From CAYYHA01 sp964471535 (GTDB lineage: Bacteria; Myxococcota; Myxococcia; SLRQ01): a stretch of DNA of 28,071 nt. Positions 1 through 7,952 of the stretch are shown piece after piece. The notes beneath the pieces were generated by a model. It ran no database searches. It saw only the letters and a program-made list of their open reading frames with translations, and had not been told where the DNA came from. The stretch covers positions 1 to 28,071 of the forward strand of contig CAYYHA010000035.1 of assembly GCA_964471535.1 (NCBI GenBank), in the 5' to 3' direction. Positions within the stretch are counted from its first letter, which is position 1; every line of letters begins with the position of its first letter. The position numbers and the translations under genes are program-made.

Positions 1-2
1 GC

Positions 3-833
3 TCGCATCGAGCCGGTGTCGAGGTGGTGGATTACCTCAACGATCTCGTCGCTCGCACCTATGCGCGTCTGCACCCCAGTCGCCACATTCGCTGGCGCAC
101 GATCGGCCGCTTCTTCAAGGTCGATTATCCCCGTCTCGTACGCCGGCACAGGCGCGCCATCGCCCTGTCGGCTGCCTGCTTCGTCGCAGGGGGACTCTTC
201 GGTGCCGGGTGCATGGCCTTCGACCCGGCCGCCTGGGTCTACCTCCTCCCCGACGGACATCGCTACGACGATCCGGCCGACCGGGTCCAGCGAGAGGGTC
301 GGGGCGAATCCCTCGTGGGCCCCGACCGGCAGGCGGCCTTCGCTGCCTATCTCTTCACCCACAACATCGAGGTGACCATCCTCATCTTCGCGGTGGGCGT
401 CTTCGCTGGAGTGCTGACGGCACTGCTGCTCTTCATGAACGGCGTGCTCATCGGCGCCCTCGCCTACGCCTACCATGCGGCTGGGCAGGGGCTCTTCTTC
501 TGGGCCTGGATCCTGCCTCACGGCGGGCTCGAACTCTCCGCGGTCTTCATCGCGGGGGGGGCAGGCTTCGTTCTCGGCCGTGCCGTGCTCGCCCCGGGGC
601 GGAGGACGCGGCTCGATGCCCTACGCGAGGAGGGCAGGGACGCCGTTCGCTTGATCCTGGGCCTGGTACCGGTGCTGATCGCCGCCGGGCTCACCGAAGG
701 GACCCTCTCGCAGTGGCACGCCCCCTTCGTCCCCCCAGGCGTGAAGCTCGCCTACGCCGCGGTCACCACGGCGCTGCTCTGGCTCTGGCTCACCCGCAGC
801 GGCCGGGCGCTCAGAGCGCCTGCCGGCGCTTGA
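3..833 (+). CDS. SpoIIM/DUF95 family integral membrane protein (5' end missing)
   Basis: Seen: the frame is open from the left edge to TGA at 831-833. The GTG at 24 is unlikely to be the start, because the residues before it continue a typical SpoIIM N-terminal region and the text from 24 (VVDYLNDLVARTYARLH) is a family-like internal segment. A cytoplasmic helical part is followed by about five hydrophobic segments, with the conserved F-x-HNIEVTILIFAVG and PHGGLEL stretches of the family. Known: SpoIIM was named for forespore engulfment in Bacillus, but the family is widespread in non-sporulating bacteria, often beside RDD proteins and MoxR/DUF58 operons. It ends tail-to-tail inside the DUF58 gene (23-base overlap). 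Inference: a membrane component working with the adjacent MoxR operon; an RDD gene may lie just left of the window. Confidence 0.85.
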   Translation, partial: SHRAGVEVVDYLNDLVARTYARLHPSRHIRWRTIGRFFKVDYPRLVRRHRRAIALSAACFVAGGLFGAGCMAFDPAAWVYLLPDGHRYDDPADRVQREGRGESLVGPDRQAAFAAYLFTHNIEVTILIFAVGVFAGVLTALLLFMNGVLIGALAYAYHAAGQGLFFWAWILPHGGLELSAVFIAGGAGFVLGRAVLAPGRRTRLDALREEGRDAVRLILGLVPVLIAAGLTEGTLSQWHAPFVPPGVKLAYAAVTTALLWLWLTRSGRALRAPAGA

Positions 834-2193
834 GTTCGACGTAGGTGTTCACCGCCGCCACCACGCTTTCGTCCGGCAGCGGATCGAGCACCCGGGCTCC
901 GGCGAGCTTCAGACCCCTCCGCAGGCTCTCCCGCTCGTCGAGCAGCTCCGCCGCGACGGCCATGCGCCAGGGGTCCTCGGCATCGGCGACCATGCGATCG
1001 AGCGCCGGGTCACGCAGGGTGATCACGACCGGCAGGTGGCGCCGCGCCATGCGACCCATCTGCAGGACGAGCTCACCGCTCGCCGTCTCGTCGAAGAGGT
1101 CGGTGAAGGTGAGCACCAGGGCGCGGCGCCGCTGTAGGGCCAGGATCGACCGGGCATAGGCGCGGTAGTCGACGTAGGTTCGGGCCGCCTCGATCTGGTA
1201 CAGCGCGTCCAGGATGCGCCGGTACTGCGTGCGCCCCCTTCGGGGTGGAAGGTAGCAGTGCACCTCGTCGCTGAAGGTGACGAGCCCGACCCGGTCTCCA
1301 CTCCGGAGCGCGACGAAGGCGAGGAGGAGCGCCGCGTTGATTGCGTGGTCCAGCTTGCTCAGGCGGCCGCTCTGCGCCGCCATGAGGCGGCCCGTGTCCA
1401 CTCCGATGAGCACGATCTGGGATCGCTCCGGCTGCTGCGTTCGCACCACCGGCTCGCCGCGCCGCGCCGTGGCCTTCCAGTCGATGTCCCGGTAGGCATC
1501 CCCCGGCCCGTACTCGCGGAGAGTCTCGAATTCGCTGCCCTCTCCCTCGCGGCGCAGCTCATGGATGCCGAGTTCGGAGCGCGTGCGTGCACCGCCCGCC
1601 AGGGCGAGACGCCGGACTGCGCGGAGGTCGGGGTACACCTTGACTTCCTCGCACAGGGGAAGGCGCCGCTCGGCGACTGCGAGGCCGAGCGGCCCACGGA
1701 CCCGCAGGCAGAGATCCCCGAAGCGATAGCGCCCGCGCGCGGTGGGGACGAGCCGCTCCTCCACTCGCATGCTGCTGAACGGCGGAATCCGGACCGAGTG
1801 GAGGTGCGCACTGCCCTCGAAGCTGGGTGGCGGCTGGTCCAGGACTTCGATGCGGACCGTGCGGGGGCCACGGTTGAGGAGCCGAAGCGAAATGCGGTTG
1901 GGTACGCCGACGGACAGATGCGGCGGCACGGCTCGAGTCGCCTCGATCCGCGCACGCGCCGCGATCGCCGCGTCGACGAAGGCCGCTAGGAGCAGCGACG
2001 CGTCGATGGCGAGCGCCGCGGCGGTGACACCGCCGTCTACCGGTGCGACGAGCAGGAGCAACGCCGGTGCGGCGAGAAGCCAGGCCAACCGGCCCCGTGG
2101 TACGAAGCGCGCCGCCGCCGCGCGCACCGGGGCCTGCGGCCGCGCGATCTCGGCGCCCGCGGCGCGGTCGGCCATCTGCAGGAGAGCCGTCAC
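811..2193 (-). CDS. DUF58 domain protein, membrane-anchored (MoxR operon 1)
   Basis: 460 residues. Two hydrophobic segments near residues 35-51 and 55-78 anchor the protein. A beta-rich middle part is followed by the DUF58 signature (EFETLREYGPGDAYRDIDWK, about residues 219-240) and a VWA-like C-terminal half. Known: DUF58 proteins are standard partners of MoxR AAA+ ATPases. Oddity seen here: the VWA metal site, normally DxSxS, reads D266-T-G-R-L, so metal binding may be lost; the second DUF58 protein of this window keeps DLSAS. The start is GTG at 2193, sharing a 4-base GTGA overlap with the stop of the upstream MoxR gene, which implies translational coupling. An internal ATG six codons in is a possible alternative. 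It is the last gene of the operon, and its 3' end overlaps the convergent SpoIIM gene. Confidence 0.9.
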   Translation of the reverse strand: MTALLQMADRAAGAEIARPQAPVRAAAARFVPRGRLAWLLAAPALLLLVAPVDGGVTAAALAIDASLLLAAFVDAAIAARARIEATRAVPPHLSVGVPNRISLRLLNRGPRTVRIEVLDQPPPSFEGSAHLHSVRIPPFSSMRVEERLVPTARGRYRFGDLCLRVRGPLGLAVAERRLPLCEEVKVYPDLRAVRRLALAGGARTRSELGIHELRREGEGSEFETLREYGPGDAYRDIDWKATARRGEPVVRTQQPERSQIVLIGVDTGRLMAAQSGRLSKLDHAINAALLLAFVALRSGDRVGLVTFSDEVHCYLPPRRGRTQYRRILDALYQIEAARTYVDYRAYARSILALQRRRALVLTFTDLFDETASGELVLQMGRMARRHLPVVITLRDPALDRMVADAEDPWRMAVAAELLDERESLRRGLKLAGARVLDPLPDESVVAAVNTYVELKRRQAL

Positions 2194-3161
2194 CGGGGCA
2201 CCTCGACCTCCTCGAGGAGGCGGTCGAGCACGTCCGTCGGCTCGACACCATCAATCTCCGCATCGGCATCGAGGAGGACCCGGTGAGCCAGCACGGGATG
2301 GACGAGGAAACGGATGTCGTCTGGGGTCACGAAGGCGCGGCCGCGAAGGGCGGCGAGCGTGCGCGCGCACAGCAGGAGGTGCACCGCCGCGCGTGGGCCT
2401 GCACCCAGCCGCAGCTCCGGCGCCTCTCGGGTCGCCGCGACCAGACGGCGGACATAGTCGCGCACGGGATCCGAGACGAGGACCTGGCGCAGCTGCCTGC
2501 GCAGCGCGAGGACTTCGTCGATGTGCACCACTGGCGCCATGCCGGTCGACTCGAGATCCGCCGCTTCGAAGCCGGCCGCGGCCCGGGCCAGAATCCGGTC
2601 CTCCTCCTCTGGCGAGGGGTAGCCGACGACCACCTTGAAGAGAAAACGATCGAGTTGGGCCTCGGGCAGGGGATAGGTCCCTTCGCTCTCGATGGGGTTC
2701 TGGGTGGCGAAGACGGTGAAGAGGGGTGGGAGGGCGTGGCGCTCGCCATCGAGCGTGACCTGCCGCTCCTGCATCGCCTCGAGGAGCGCCGCCTGAGTCT
2801 TGGGGGGCGCGCGGTTGATCTCGTCGGCCAGGATCACGTCGGCGAAGATAGGGCCGCGCGTGAGGTTGAAGGTCCGGCTCGCAAGATCGAAGACCCGGGT
2901 GCCGAGAATGTCGGCCGGCATCAGGTCCGGTGTGAACTGGATCCGATGAAACGAGGCGTCGAGTGCACGCGCCAACGCCCGCACCATCAAGGTCTTCGCC
3001 ACGCCCGGTACCCCCTCGAGCAGCACGTGGCCCCCGGAGAGCAGGCCGACCAGCAGGCTCTCGACCACCTGATCCTGCCCCACCACGGCCTTGTGAACTT
3101 CCTCCAGGACCCGCTCGCGCAGCGCCGCGGCTGCGTCGAAGGACGCTGCTCCTGCTTCCAT
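2190..3161 (-). CDS. MoxR family AAA+ ATPase (operon 1)
   Basis: 323 residues, normal length for MoxR. Walker A is GVPGVAKT (residues 50-57), Walker B ends in D113-E114 (ILADEINRAPP), sensor 1 is in ATQNP (N155), and the EGTYPLPEAQLDRF motif follows at 160-173; a helical lid domain ends the protein. Known: MoxR ATPases act as chaperones that remodel or activate partner complexes, usually through VWA/DUF58 proteins encoded beside them. The ATG at 3161 is chosen because the stop of the DUF4350 gene overlaps it by one base (TGATG) and the MoxR fold starts here. The same frame stays open to about 4115, but that part is antisense-frame noise over the DUF4350 gene. Confidence 0.95.
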   Translation of the reverse strand: MEAGAASFDAAAALRERVLEEVHKAVVGQDQVVESLLVGLLSGGHVLLEGVPGVAKTLMVRALARALDASFHRIQFTPDLMPADILGTRVFDLASRTFNLTRGPIFADVILADEINRAPPKTQAALLEAMQERQVTLDGERHALPPLFTVFATQNPIESEGTYPLPEAQLDRFLFKVVVGYPSPEEEDRILARAAAGFEAADLESTGMAPVVHIDEVLALRRQLRQVLVSDPVRDYVRRLVAATREAPELRLGAGPRAAVHLLLCARTLAALRGRAFVTPDDIRFLVHPVLAHRVLLDADAEIDGVEPTDVLDRLLEEVEVPR

Positions 3162-4459
3162 CACCCACTCCTCCGGCCCGAGTTCAACGCAAGGTATAGG
3201 GCCTGCACCCGGCGGGCCACCCGCCGCAGCGGTGGCGTCGCACCGGGGGTCTGCAGCCGCTCGTGGAGCGCTTGAAGCGCGTCCACCTGTGCGGCCACCG
3301 CTCCGTGAACCCCCCTGGTGCGGGCCACTCTCAAGGCCCGTTCCACCATCCGGCGCGCCGCAGGGCGATCGTGCCGGCCGAGCTGGTACAGGCGCGCCAT
3401 CGACGAGATGTAGTCCTCGTCGCTCTTCGTCACGCCGGGAGGGCGCCGCACGGGATCCCCGAAGCGACGCCCGGCGAAGGCACCCACCACGAAGGCGAAG
3501 GCGATCTGCAGGAGTGCGGGCCAGAGCCCGCGGCTGGCCGCGTAGCCCATCAGACCCCGGCGCCCCGCCAGCCCGTGGTGGTACTCGTCGAAGGCCACCG
3601 GGTCGCCTTCGGCCAGCGCCGAGAGGAGGGCCAGCCAGAAGGCGGCGTCGTCCGCGTCCACCAGGCGCGCGTTGCTCGCGAGATCCGGCGCGGAGACCGC
3701 GACGAACCACCCGGATCCATAGGGAATGGCCAGACCCACCGCGGACGCTTGCGGCTCGCCGGGCGCGGCGGCGCGCCCGGGATCTTCGAGCAGGCGAACG
3801 GCAATCCCGTCGGCTTTGGCCAGGTAGGTGTCGACCCGGGCGCGGACCCGCTCGATGCCGGCGGTGAAGGCGCTTGGTTGCCCGGGGCGCAGCTCCACCA
3901 GCGGAGCGGATGGGCCTTCGAGCTCTTGGGCGGGTGCGGGCTCGCCCTTCTCGTCGGACTCTCCTTCCGCCCATGTGTCGGGAGCGTCGGAACGTTCGGC
4001 CGGACCGGTGTGTTCGGCGGTGATGCCCACGGCCTCCCACAGGCCCGTTCCTCCCTTGCCCTCGACGTAGACGAGTCGCCCCCCGTGCCAAACCCAATCG
4101 AGGAGGGCTTGGCACTCACGGGGGCGGAGCTGCCTGCCACCGCCGAGGGGGTTCGATAGGGGTGCGTCGGCGCCCGGCGTCTTCTTCACCGCCTCCTCGG
4201 CACAGCCCGGCGGCGCCCCTACGCCGATGAGCACCAGCACACCCGAGTGCTCGACGACATCGAGGGAGCGGTGCAGCCGCTCGACCCGAAGCCCCCCGGA
4301 CGACAGAAGGAGGTACAGTGCGCGGCTGCCGTCCGCCTCCGCTCGATAGCTCGAGCCTTCCTCGGCGAAGCCCCCGTGCTGGGCGCTGCGCCGGAAGAAA
4401 AGACCGAGGAGGAGGAGCAAGAGGCCCAAGGCGCCGATCGGCACGATCCAGCGGCTCAT
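3161..4459 (-). CDS. DUF4350 domain membrane protein
   Basis: 432 residues. An N-terminal membrane segment (about 5-22) is followed by a GATase-like/DUF4350 part beginning with YRAEADGSRALYLLL and containing LLDWVWHGGRLVYVEGKGG. The family motif FDEYHHGL precedes a second membrane helix (LWPALLQIAFAFVVGAFAG), and a helical cytoplasmic tail closes the protein. Known: DUF4350 proteins sit in MoxR operons between DUF4129 and MoxR genes, and their biochemical role is unknown. Context: the ATG at 4459 overlaps the DUF4129 stop by four bases, and the stop overlaps the MoxR start by one. An acidic, Glu/Pro-rich insert (around residues 155-190) looks like a flexible linker. Periplasmic location of the middle domain is inferred from two helices flanking it. 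Confidence 0.88.
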   Translation of the reverse strand: MSRWIVPIGALGLLLLLLGLFFRRSAQHGGFAEEGSSYRAEADGSRALYLLLSSGGLRVERLHRSLDVVEHSGVLVLIGVGAPPGCAEEAVKKTPGADAPLSNPLGGGRQLRPRECQALLDWVWHGGRLVYVEGKGGTGLWEAVGITAEHTGPAERSDAPDTWAEGESDEKGEPAPAQELEGPSAPLVELRPGQPSAFTAGIERVRARVDTYLAKADGIAVRLLEDPGRAAAPGEPQASAVGLAIPYGSGWFVAVSAPDLASNARLVDADDAAFWLALLSALAEGDPVAFDEYHHGLAGRRGLMGYAASRGLWPALLQIAFAFVVGAFAGRRFGDPVRRPPGVTKSDEDYISSMARLYQLGRHDRPAARRMVERALRVARTRGVHGAVAAQVDALQALHERLQTPGATPPLRRVARRVQALYLALNSGRRSG

Positions 4460-6303
4460 GCCGGCACACCTCTGACAGGATCACCGCCATCTGCGACGGA
4501 AAGGGTCTGACGACGCATCCGGTCGTAGTCATCACGCCGCGGATCGAGAGGGCCGTACCAAGTCGCTTCGAAGTGCCGGGTCAGCTCGGCGAAGAGCGTT
4601 CGGATCGCGTCCGGTCCGCGGTATCCGCGGACCAGGTCCCAGTTGCTTCGGGAGCGCTGGTAGTCGATGGCTCGCCGCCGGTGCAAGGTGGCAAGAAGCG
4701 CCAGGTAGACGGCGCGCACCGCCTCGCGCAGGCGTCCCGCTTCCGCCAGCCGGTTGGCGTCGGCGAGCCAGGCCTCGGGGCTCTGCGCCAGCGCGGAGGC
4801 GAGTTCGGGCACCTTCGACGCCACGATGGGCTCGGTGCGCACCACCTCGAGGTCGGGGTCGGCGGAGCCGGCGGAATCGCGGTGGCCCAGGAAGCGCAGG
4901 AGCGCGGCCCCGAGGCCGCCGAGGAAGGCGATGAGGAAGGCAGCCCAAGCAAGCCAGGCAAGCGCCCGCGGCGGTCCGCCGATTGGGGCCGGATCGAAGT
5001 CGGCCTCCTCGTCCTCGGAGCGCCCGTCCAGCCACTGTGCGAGCCACTCGAGAAAGCGCGCCCACAGGCTCTTCGGCGGCTCGACCTTGGCGTGGCCGGC
5101 AGGTGGGCGGCGCATCCGGGCGAACTCGGGGCGGTGAAGGATGCGCTCTGCCCGCCGCCGGGCCGCCTCCGCCGAGGGCACCTGCGGAGCCGCAGTGGTG
5201 AGGAGGCGCTGCAGCGCCTCTCGCGCCAGGGTGAGGCGTCGCTTCGCCCGCTCCGTTGCGCCGGCGGCGAGATCGCGCTCGAGCTGTCCAGCGAAGGCCT
5301 CCCACTCAGGGCCGTCGGGCAGCTGCCGCATCGCCTTCGACCAGGGCGCGACCGCCTCGGGGGGAAGGAGCTCGTCTGCGACGCGAAGGATTCGCGCTTT
5401 GGCGTCCGCGCGCCCAGGCGGCGCGGCCGCCGCGGGAGCGGCCCAGAGACCGGCCCCGACCGCAAGCAGCACGCCGAGGCCTGCGCCCCTACGGCGAAGC
5501 GGAGGCAGCGCCTCGAGCGCGGCCAGGAGATCAGCCCCCTCGTGGCGCACCCTCGCGTCGAGGTAGGCGAGGGCCACCGAAGCCTGCCGGAAGGGTTCCA
5601 GCAGGACGAAGGCGACGGCGAGGAGGCTGGGTACGTAGACGGGGTTTTGCGGAGAGAGGAGCGTTGCGAGAAACCCCACCTCCACGTCGAAGAGGGCGCG
5701 GGCCAGCTCGAGCCCGTAGACGACGCCGAGGCCGAGGTTGACTCCGAGCGCCCCGAGTGCCCCCAGCCACAGGGCCGTGAGCATCGACAGGGCGGGCGCG
5801 CGATCCCGGAGCAGGGGAATGGTCGGGGAGAGCACCGCCCACGGTGCGCGCACGCGGGCCATGACGAGGGGCGCGGCAACGAAGGCGCCTGGGGTCACGA
5901 CGAGGGGGACGAGGAGGAAGGGCAGGCCGAAGAGGTAGGCCAAGAGCACCAGGGCGCCGGCGGCCACGAGCGAGGGTGCACGGCCCAGCGCCAGCCGCAG
6001 TGCCGCGGCAGGGGCGAGTGGGCGTCCCAGTGCGCTCGCCTCCACGAACGCCGCCACCGCACCCGACGCGACGAAGCGCCAGGAGATGGCCGCCGCACCG
6101 CCGAGGGCCAGCCCCGTTGCCACCCCTTCCGTCATCCACCCGTCGGCGGCGCCGTGGATGAGGAGCAGGGCGAAGACCACCAGGGGCACGGCGCCGGCAA
6201 GAGAGAGCGAGATCAGCCCCGGCGAGGTGGCGACCGCCTCGAGGGCGGCATCTGCAAGGGCGAGGACCCCCCTCGGGCGCAGACTGGCGAGCGCTTCCTT
6301 CAT
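4456..6303 (-). CDS. DUF4129 domain multi-pass membrane protein
   Basis: 615 residues. The first ~270 residues hold about six hydrophobic segments. A further hydrophobic stretch at about 280-300 (LGVLLAVGAGLWAAPAAAA) resembles an internal signal or membrane segment and leads into a helical, charged extracytoplasmic part. A last membrane helix (ALAWLAWAAFLIAFLGGLG) is followed by the C-terminal DUF4129 domain with LREAVRAVYLALLATLHRR and FEATWYG. Known: DUF4129 is a small helical domain found in MoxR/transglutaminase-type operons; its function is unknown. The ATG at 6303 overlaps the stop of the B-box gene by four bases (ATGA), which fixes the start; the frame runs on to 6552 only as antisense to that gene. 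It is the largest membrane component of operon 1. Confidence 0.86.
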   Translation of the reverse strand: MKEALASLRPRGVLALADAALEAVATSPGLISLSLAGAVPLVVFALLLIHGAADGWMTEGVATGLALGGAAAISWRFVASGAVAAFVEASALGRPLAPAAALRLALGRAPSLVAAGALVLLAYLFGLPFLLVPLVVTPGAFVAAPLVMARVRAPWAVLSPTIPLLRDRAPALSMLTALWLGALGALGVNLGLGVVYGLELARALFDVEVGFLATLLSPQNPVYVPSLLAVAFVLLEPFRQASVALAYLDARVRHEGADLLAALEALPPLRRRGAGLGVLLAVGAGLWAAPAAAAPPGRADAKARILRVADELLPPEAVAPWSKAMRQLPDGPEWEAFAGQLERDLAAGATERAKRRLTLAREALQRLLTTAAPQVPSAEAARRRAERILHRPEFARMRRPPAGHAKVEPPKSLWARFLEWLAQWLDGRSEDEEADFDPAPIGGPPRALAWLAWAAFLIAFLGGLGAALLRFLGHRDSAGSADPDLEVVRTEPIVASKVPELASALAQSPEAWLADANRLAEAGRLREAVRAVYLALLATLHRRRAIDYQRSRSNWDLVRGYRGPDAIRTLFAELTRHFEATWYGPLDPRRDDYDRMRRQTLSVADGGDPVRGVPA

Positions 6304-6563
6304 CCCTCGAATGCGAGCGCGAGAACCCGGAGTAGAGCGTACGACACCGACAGGCCGAGCAGCGAGAGGAAGAGGGAAGCGAGGTTCACCTCTCGCCCCT
6401 CCCACCGGGGCGCGTCCGTGGCAACCGCCAGACCCGCGAGGCAGCGGGGGCAGCGATGGATGCCTTCGATGGGCGTCGAGCACTCGATGCAGATCGGCTG
6501 ACGGCACGCAATGCAGATGCCGACCGCGAGGCGCTCCGGGTGGTAGGTGCACGCACCTTCCAT
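6300..6563 (-). CDS. Small B-box zinc-finger membrane protein
   Basis: 87 residues. The N-terminal half is a B-box-type zinc finger: C5, H8, C17, C20, C25, C28, C38 and C41, with H36 also available, enough for two zinc sites. One membrane helix follows at about residues 60-82. The protein is therefore probably a membrane-anchored cytoplasmic zinc-binding module. The ATG at 6563 is the natural start directly before the finger. It is the first gene of operon 1 and overlaps the DUF4129 gene by four bases. Known: short B-box proteins with a membrane helix occur in Myxococcota, with no assigned role. Inference: a docking or redox/zinc-sensing element for the MoxR system. No Shine-Dalgarno-like sequence precedes the ATG; a TATGCT -10-like box ends nine bases upstream. 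Confidence 0.82.
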   Translation of the reverse strand: MEGACTYHPERLAVGICIACRQPICIECSTPIEGIHRCPRCLAGLAVATDAPRWEGREVNLASLFLSLLGLSVSYALLRVLALAFEG

Positions 6564-6572
6564 GGGGAGGCC

Positions 6573-6601
6573 AGCATACCCTCGCGCCCGTGCCGGATCA
6601 C
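6573..6601 (-). promoter_or_regulatory. Candidate promoter of MoxR operon 1 (near-leaderless)
   Basis: On the minus strand, TATGCT (6578-6573) could be a -10 box, with GTGATC (6601-6596) 17 bases upstream as a weak -35. Only nine bases separate the -10 from the ATG at 6563, so the transcript would start at or within a few bases of the start codon. No ribosome-binding sequence is visible. This is the only space available, because a divergent gene begins at 6627. Pattern match by eye only. Confidence 0.3.
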
Positions 6602-6626
6602 GTGGCCAAGGGGCCCAGCGGATGCT

Positions 6627-7319
6627 ATGAGGCGCCGGGTGCAGCAACCCACCGCCTTGGAGATCGTTCAGCGCCTGTGGAGCGAGCACAAGTTCGCCGT
6701 GCTCGCCCGTTCGCGGTCGCTCTACCAGGAGATCGCGCAGGAGATGGCGGCCGGTCCCCGGGACCTCGAAGCGGTGATGGATGCGCTGCGCCACGCCATG
6801 TCGCTCCACGAGTCGAACCTGAAGGAGGCGGTGGACGAGGCCTGGGCACACCTGATGCCACGGGTGGGCGCCGCGGCTCGCGATGCGATGCAGACCCTGC
6901 TCGCACGGAACACCGAGGAAGCCCGCTGGCTCTTGGCCGCGCTGGCCGAATACGCGGCGGACGCGGTGGTCGCTTCCTCGCGGCTCTTCGACTCCCCCGA
7001 CGGGGTGGACCTCGTGTGGACTCGCGACCGAATGGGTCCGACGATGTACCGCCTCGAGGGTGCGGATCCGGTGCGCATCACGCCTGCCGAGGTGGGGGAG
7101 GTTCTGCACCTCGCGTACGGGGACACGATCATCGAGGTGCTCCGCGCCTGCATGCAGCGGCCGCGCACGCCTGCCGAGATCGCCGAGGCCTACGGCGACG
7201 AGGGGCGACGGATCCTCGAGGCGGCGGCGCGTCTCCTCGTGTTGCGTCGGATCGCCGGCTACTACCGCTCCCGGGGCATGGCGGCTGAGCTCGTTCTCGT
7301 TGGCCTCGGGCGCCTCTAG
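6627..7319 (+). CDS. Uncharacterised soluble helical protein
   Basis: I do not recognise this family. 230 residues, no signal peptide and no membrane helix. The N-terminal two-thirds is strongly helical (TALEIVQRLWSEHKFAVLAR, then Leu/Ala/Glu-rich stretches). A short beta-like part follows (GPTMYRLEGADPVRITPAEV). The C-terminal part, TPAEIAEAYGDEGRRILEA then LLVLRRIAGYYRSRG, has the spacing of a winged-helix-like fold, but that is inference. The codon pattern is clean and matches the neighbours, so the gene looks real. Start: ATG at 6627 with AAGGGG at 6609-6614 as a distant ribosome-binding candidate; earlier starts would run antisense through the B-box gene. It is divergent from the MoxR operon (63-base gap) and stands alone ahead of a long non-coding stretch. 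Confidence 0.7.
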   Translation: MRRRVQQPTALEIVQRLWSEHKFAVLARSRSLYQEIAQEMAAGPRDLEAVMDALRHAMSLHESNLKEAVDEAWAHLMPRVGAAARDAMQTLLARNTEEARWLLAALAEYAADAVVASSRLFDSPDGVDLVWTRDRMGPTMYRLEGADPVRITPAEVGEVLHLAYGDTIIEVLRACMQRPRTPAEIAEAYGDEGRRILEAAARLLVLRRIAGYYRSRGMAAELVLVGLGRL

Positions 7320-7471
7320 CCAGGTGCCGCCCTCGGAGGCTGTCGCTCTGCCGGGGCCTCCGGCGCGTCCGGTGCGCGTGGCGCGGCCGCTGGGCCGCAG
7401 CGAAGAGGAGCCCACCGGAGGCGAGAGGAGGCCGCGCACGGCTCGGAGAACGGGTAGGAGGGAGGCCTACG

Positions 7472-7500
7472 TTGACGTGCGTCGTGGCCGTCGATTAGCG
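7472..7500 (+). promoter_or_regulatory. Weak sigma-70-like promoter candidate
   Basis: TTGACG (7472-7477) matches the -35 consensus at five of six bases. After a 17-base spacer, TTAGCG (7495-7500) is a poor -10. It lies about 490 bases before the kinase start and just upstream of the 7527-7546 hairpin. If active, the transcript would be a long leader or a separate small RNA. Confidence 0.2.
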
Positions 7501-7526
7501 TGGAGTTGGACCGCGGACAAAGGCAA

Positions 7527-7546
7527 TCTCCCCTTCCTCGGGGAGA
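7527..7546. repeat. Perfect inverted repeat (7-bp stem, 6-base loop)
   Basis: TCTCCCC at 7527-7533 and GGGGAGA at 7540-7546 are exact reverse complements around a TTCCTC loop. There is no T-run directly after the stem on the plus strand, so it does not qualify as an ordinary intrinsic terminator. It could be a dispersed palindromic element, a processing site, or part of a structured leader. Confidence 0.5.
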
Positions 7547-7889
7547 GCGCAAAGCCATGGCCGCCTCGTGCGGCCCGAAGGGCTGCCCCGGAATGCACCA
7601 GACAGACGCACTTCGTCACCATCCAGCCCCTTCCTGCACGGGAGCGCAGGAGCCGTCGGAGATCCGACTCCGTGAGGCGGCCGAAGCCGCGCGCCCCCGG
7701 TTCACACGGGAAGGGGTTCGTTGCGTTCTGGGCCTCGCTTTGGAAAGGGGGTGACGAGCGGGTCTCGAGCGGGCCACGTGCGACAGATTCGCTGAAAAGA
7801 GCACGGCCACCGCCGCCATCGGGTGGGGGCCACGCAGAGCCACGCAGCGACCTTGGAGCGCGAGGCGGGCCGCCAGCGAACGACGGGCA

Positions 7890-7952
7890 GGCACCCTTGG
7901 AAGGTGTGCCGGTCTTCGCTGTCGCCCGCCTTCTTCTTTTTTCTCGTTTTCT
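7890..7952 (+). terminator. Terminator-like hairpin plus distant T-rich tract
   Basis: GGCACCC (7890-7896) can pair with GGTGTGCC (7903-7910) with one bulged base and a short loop. A T-rich run (CTTCTTCTTTTTTCTCG) begins about 20 bases later. The gap between stem and T-run is larger than in a canonical intrinsic terminator, so this is a weak call. It may instead be part of the kinase leader. Confidence 0.2.

Noticed and set aside
2190..4115. Single 641-codon open frame covering MoxR and much of the DUF4350 gene
   Set aside because: Only the part from ATG 3161 is MoxR-like. The rest is Arg/Gly/Ala-rich noise in another frame over the well-supported DUF4350 gene.
4318..6501. Plus-strand 727-codon open frame antisense to the DUF4129 gene
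   Set aside because: The product is Arg/Glu/Gly-rich without any motif, a typical shadow in GC-rich DNA; the minus strand carries the DUF4129 domain and tight operon overlaps.
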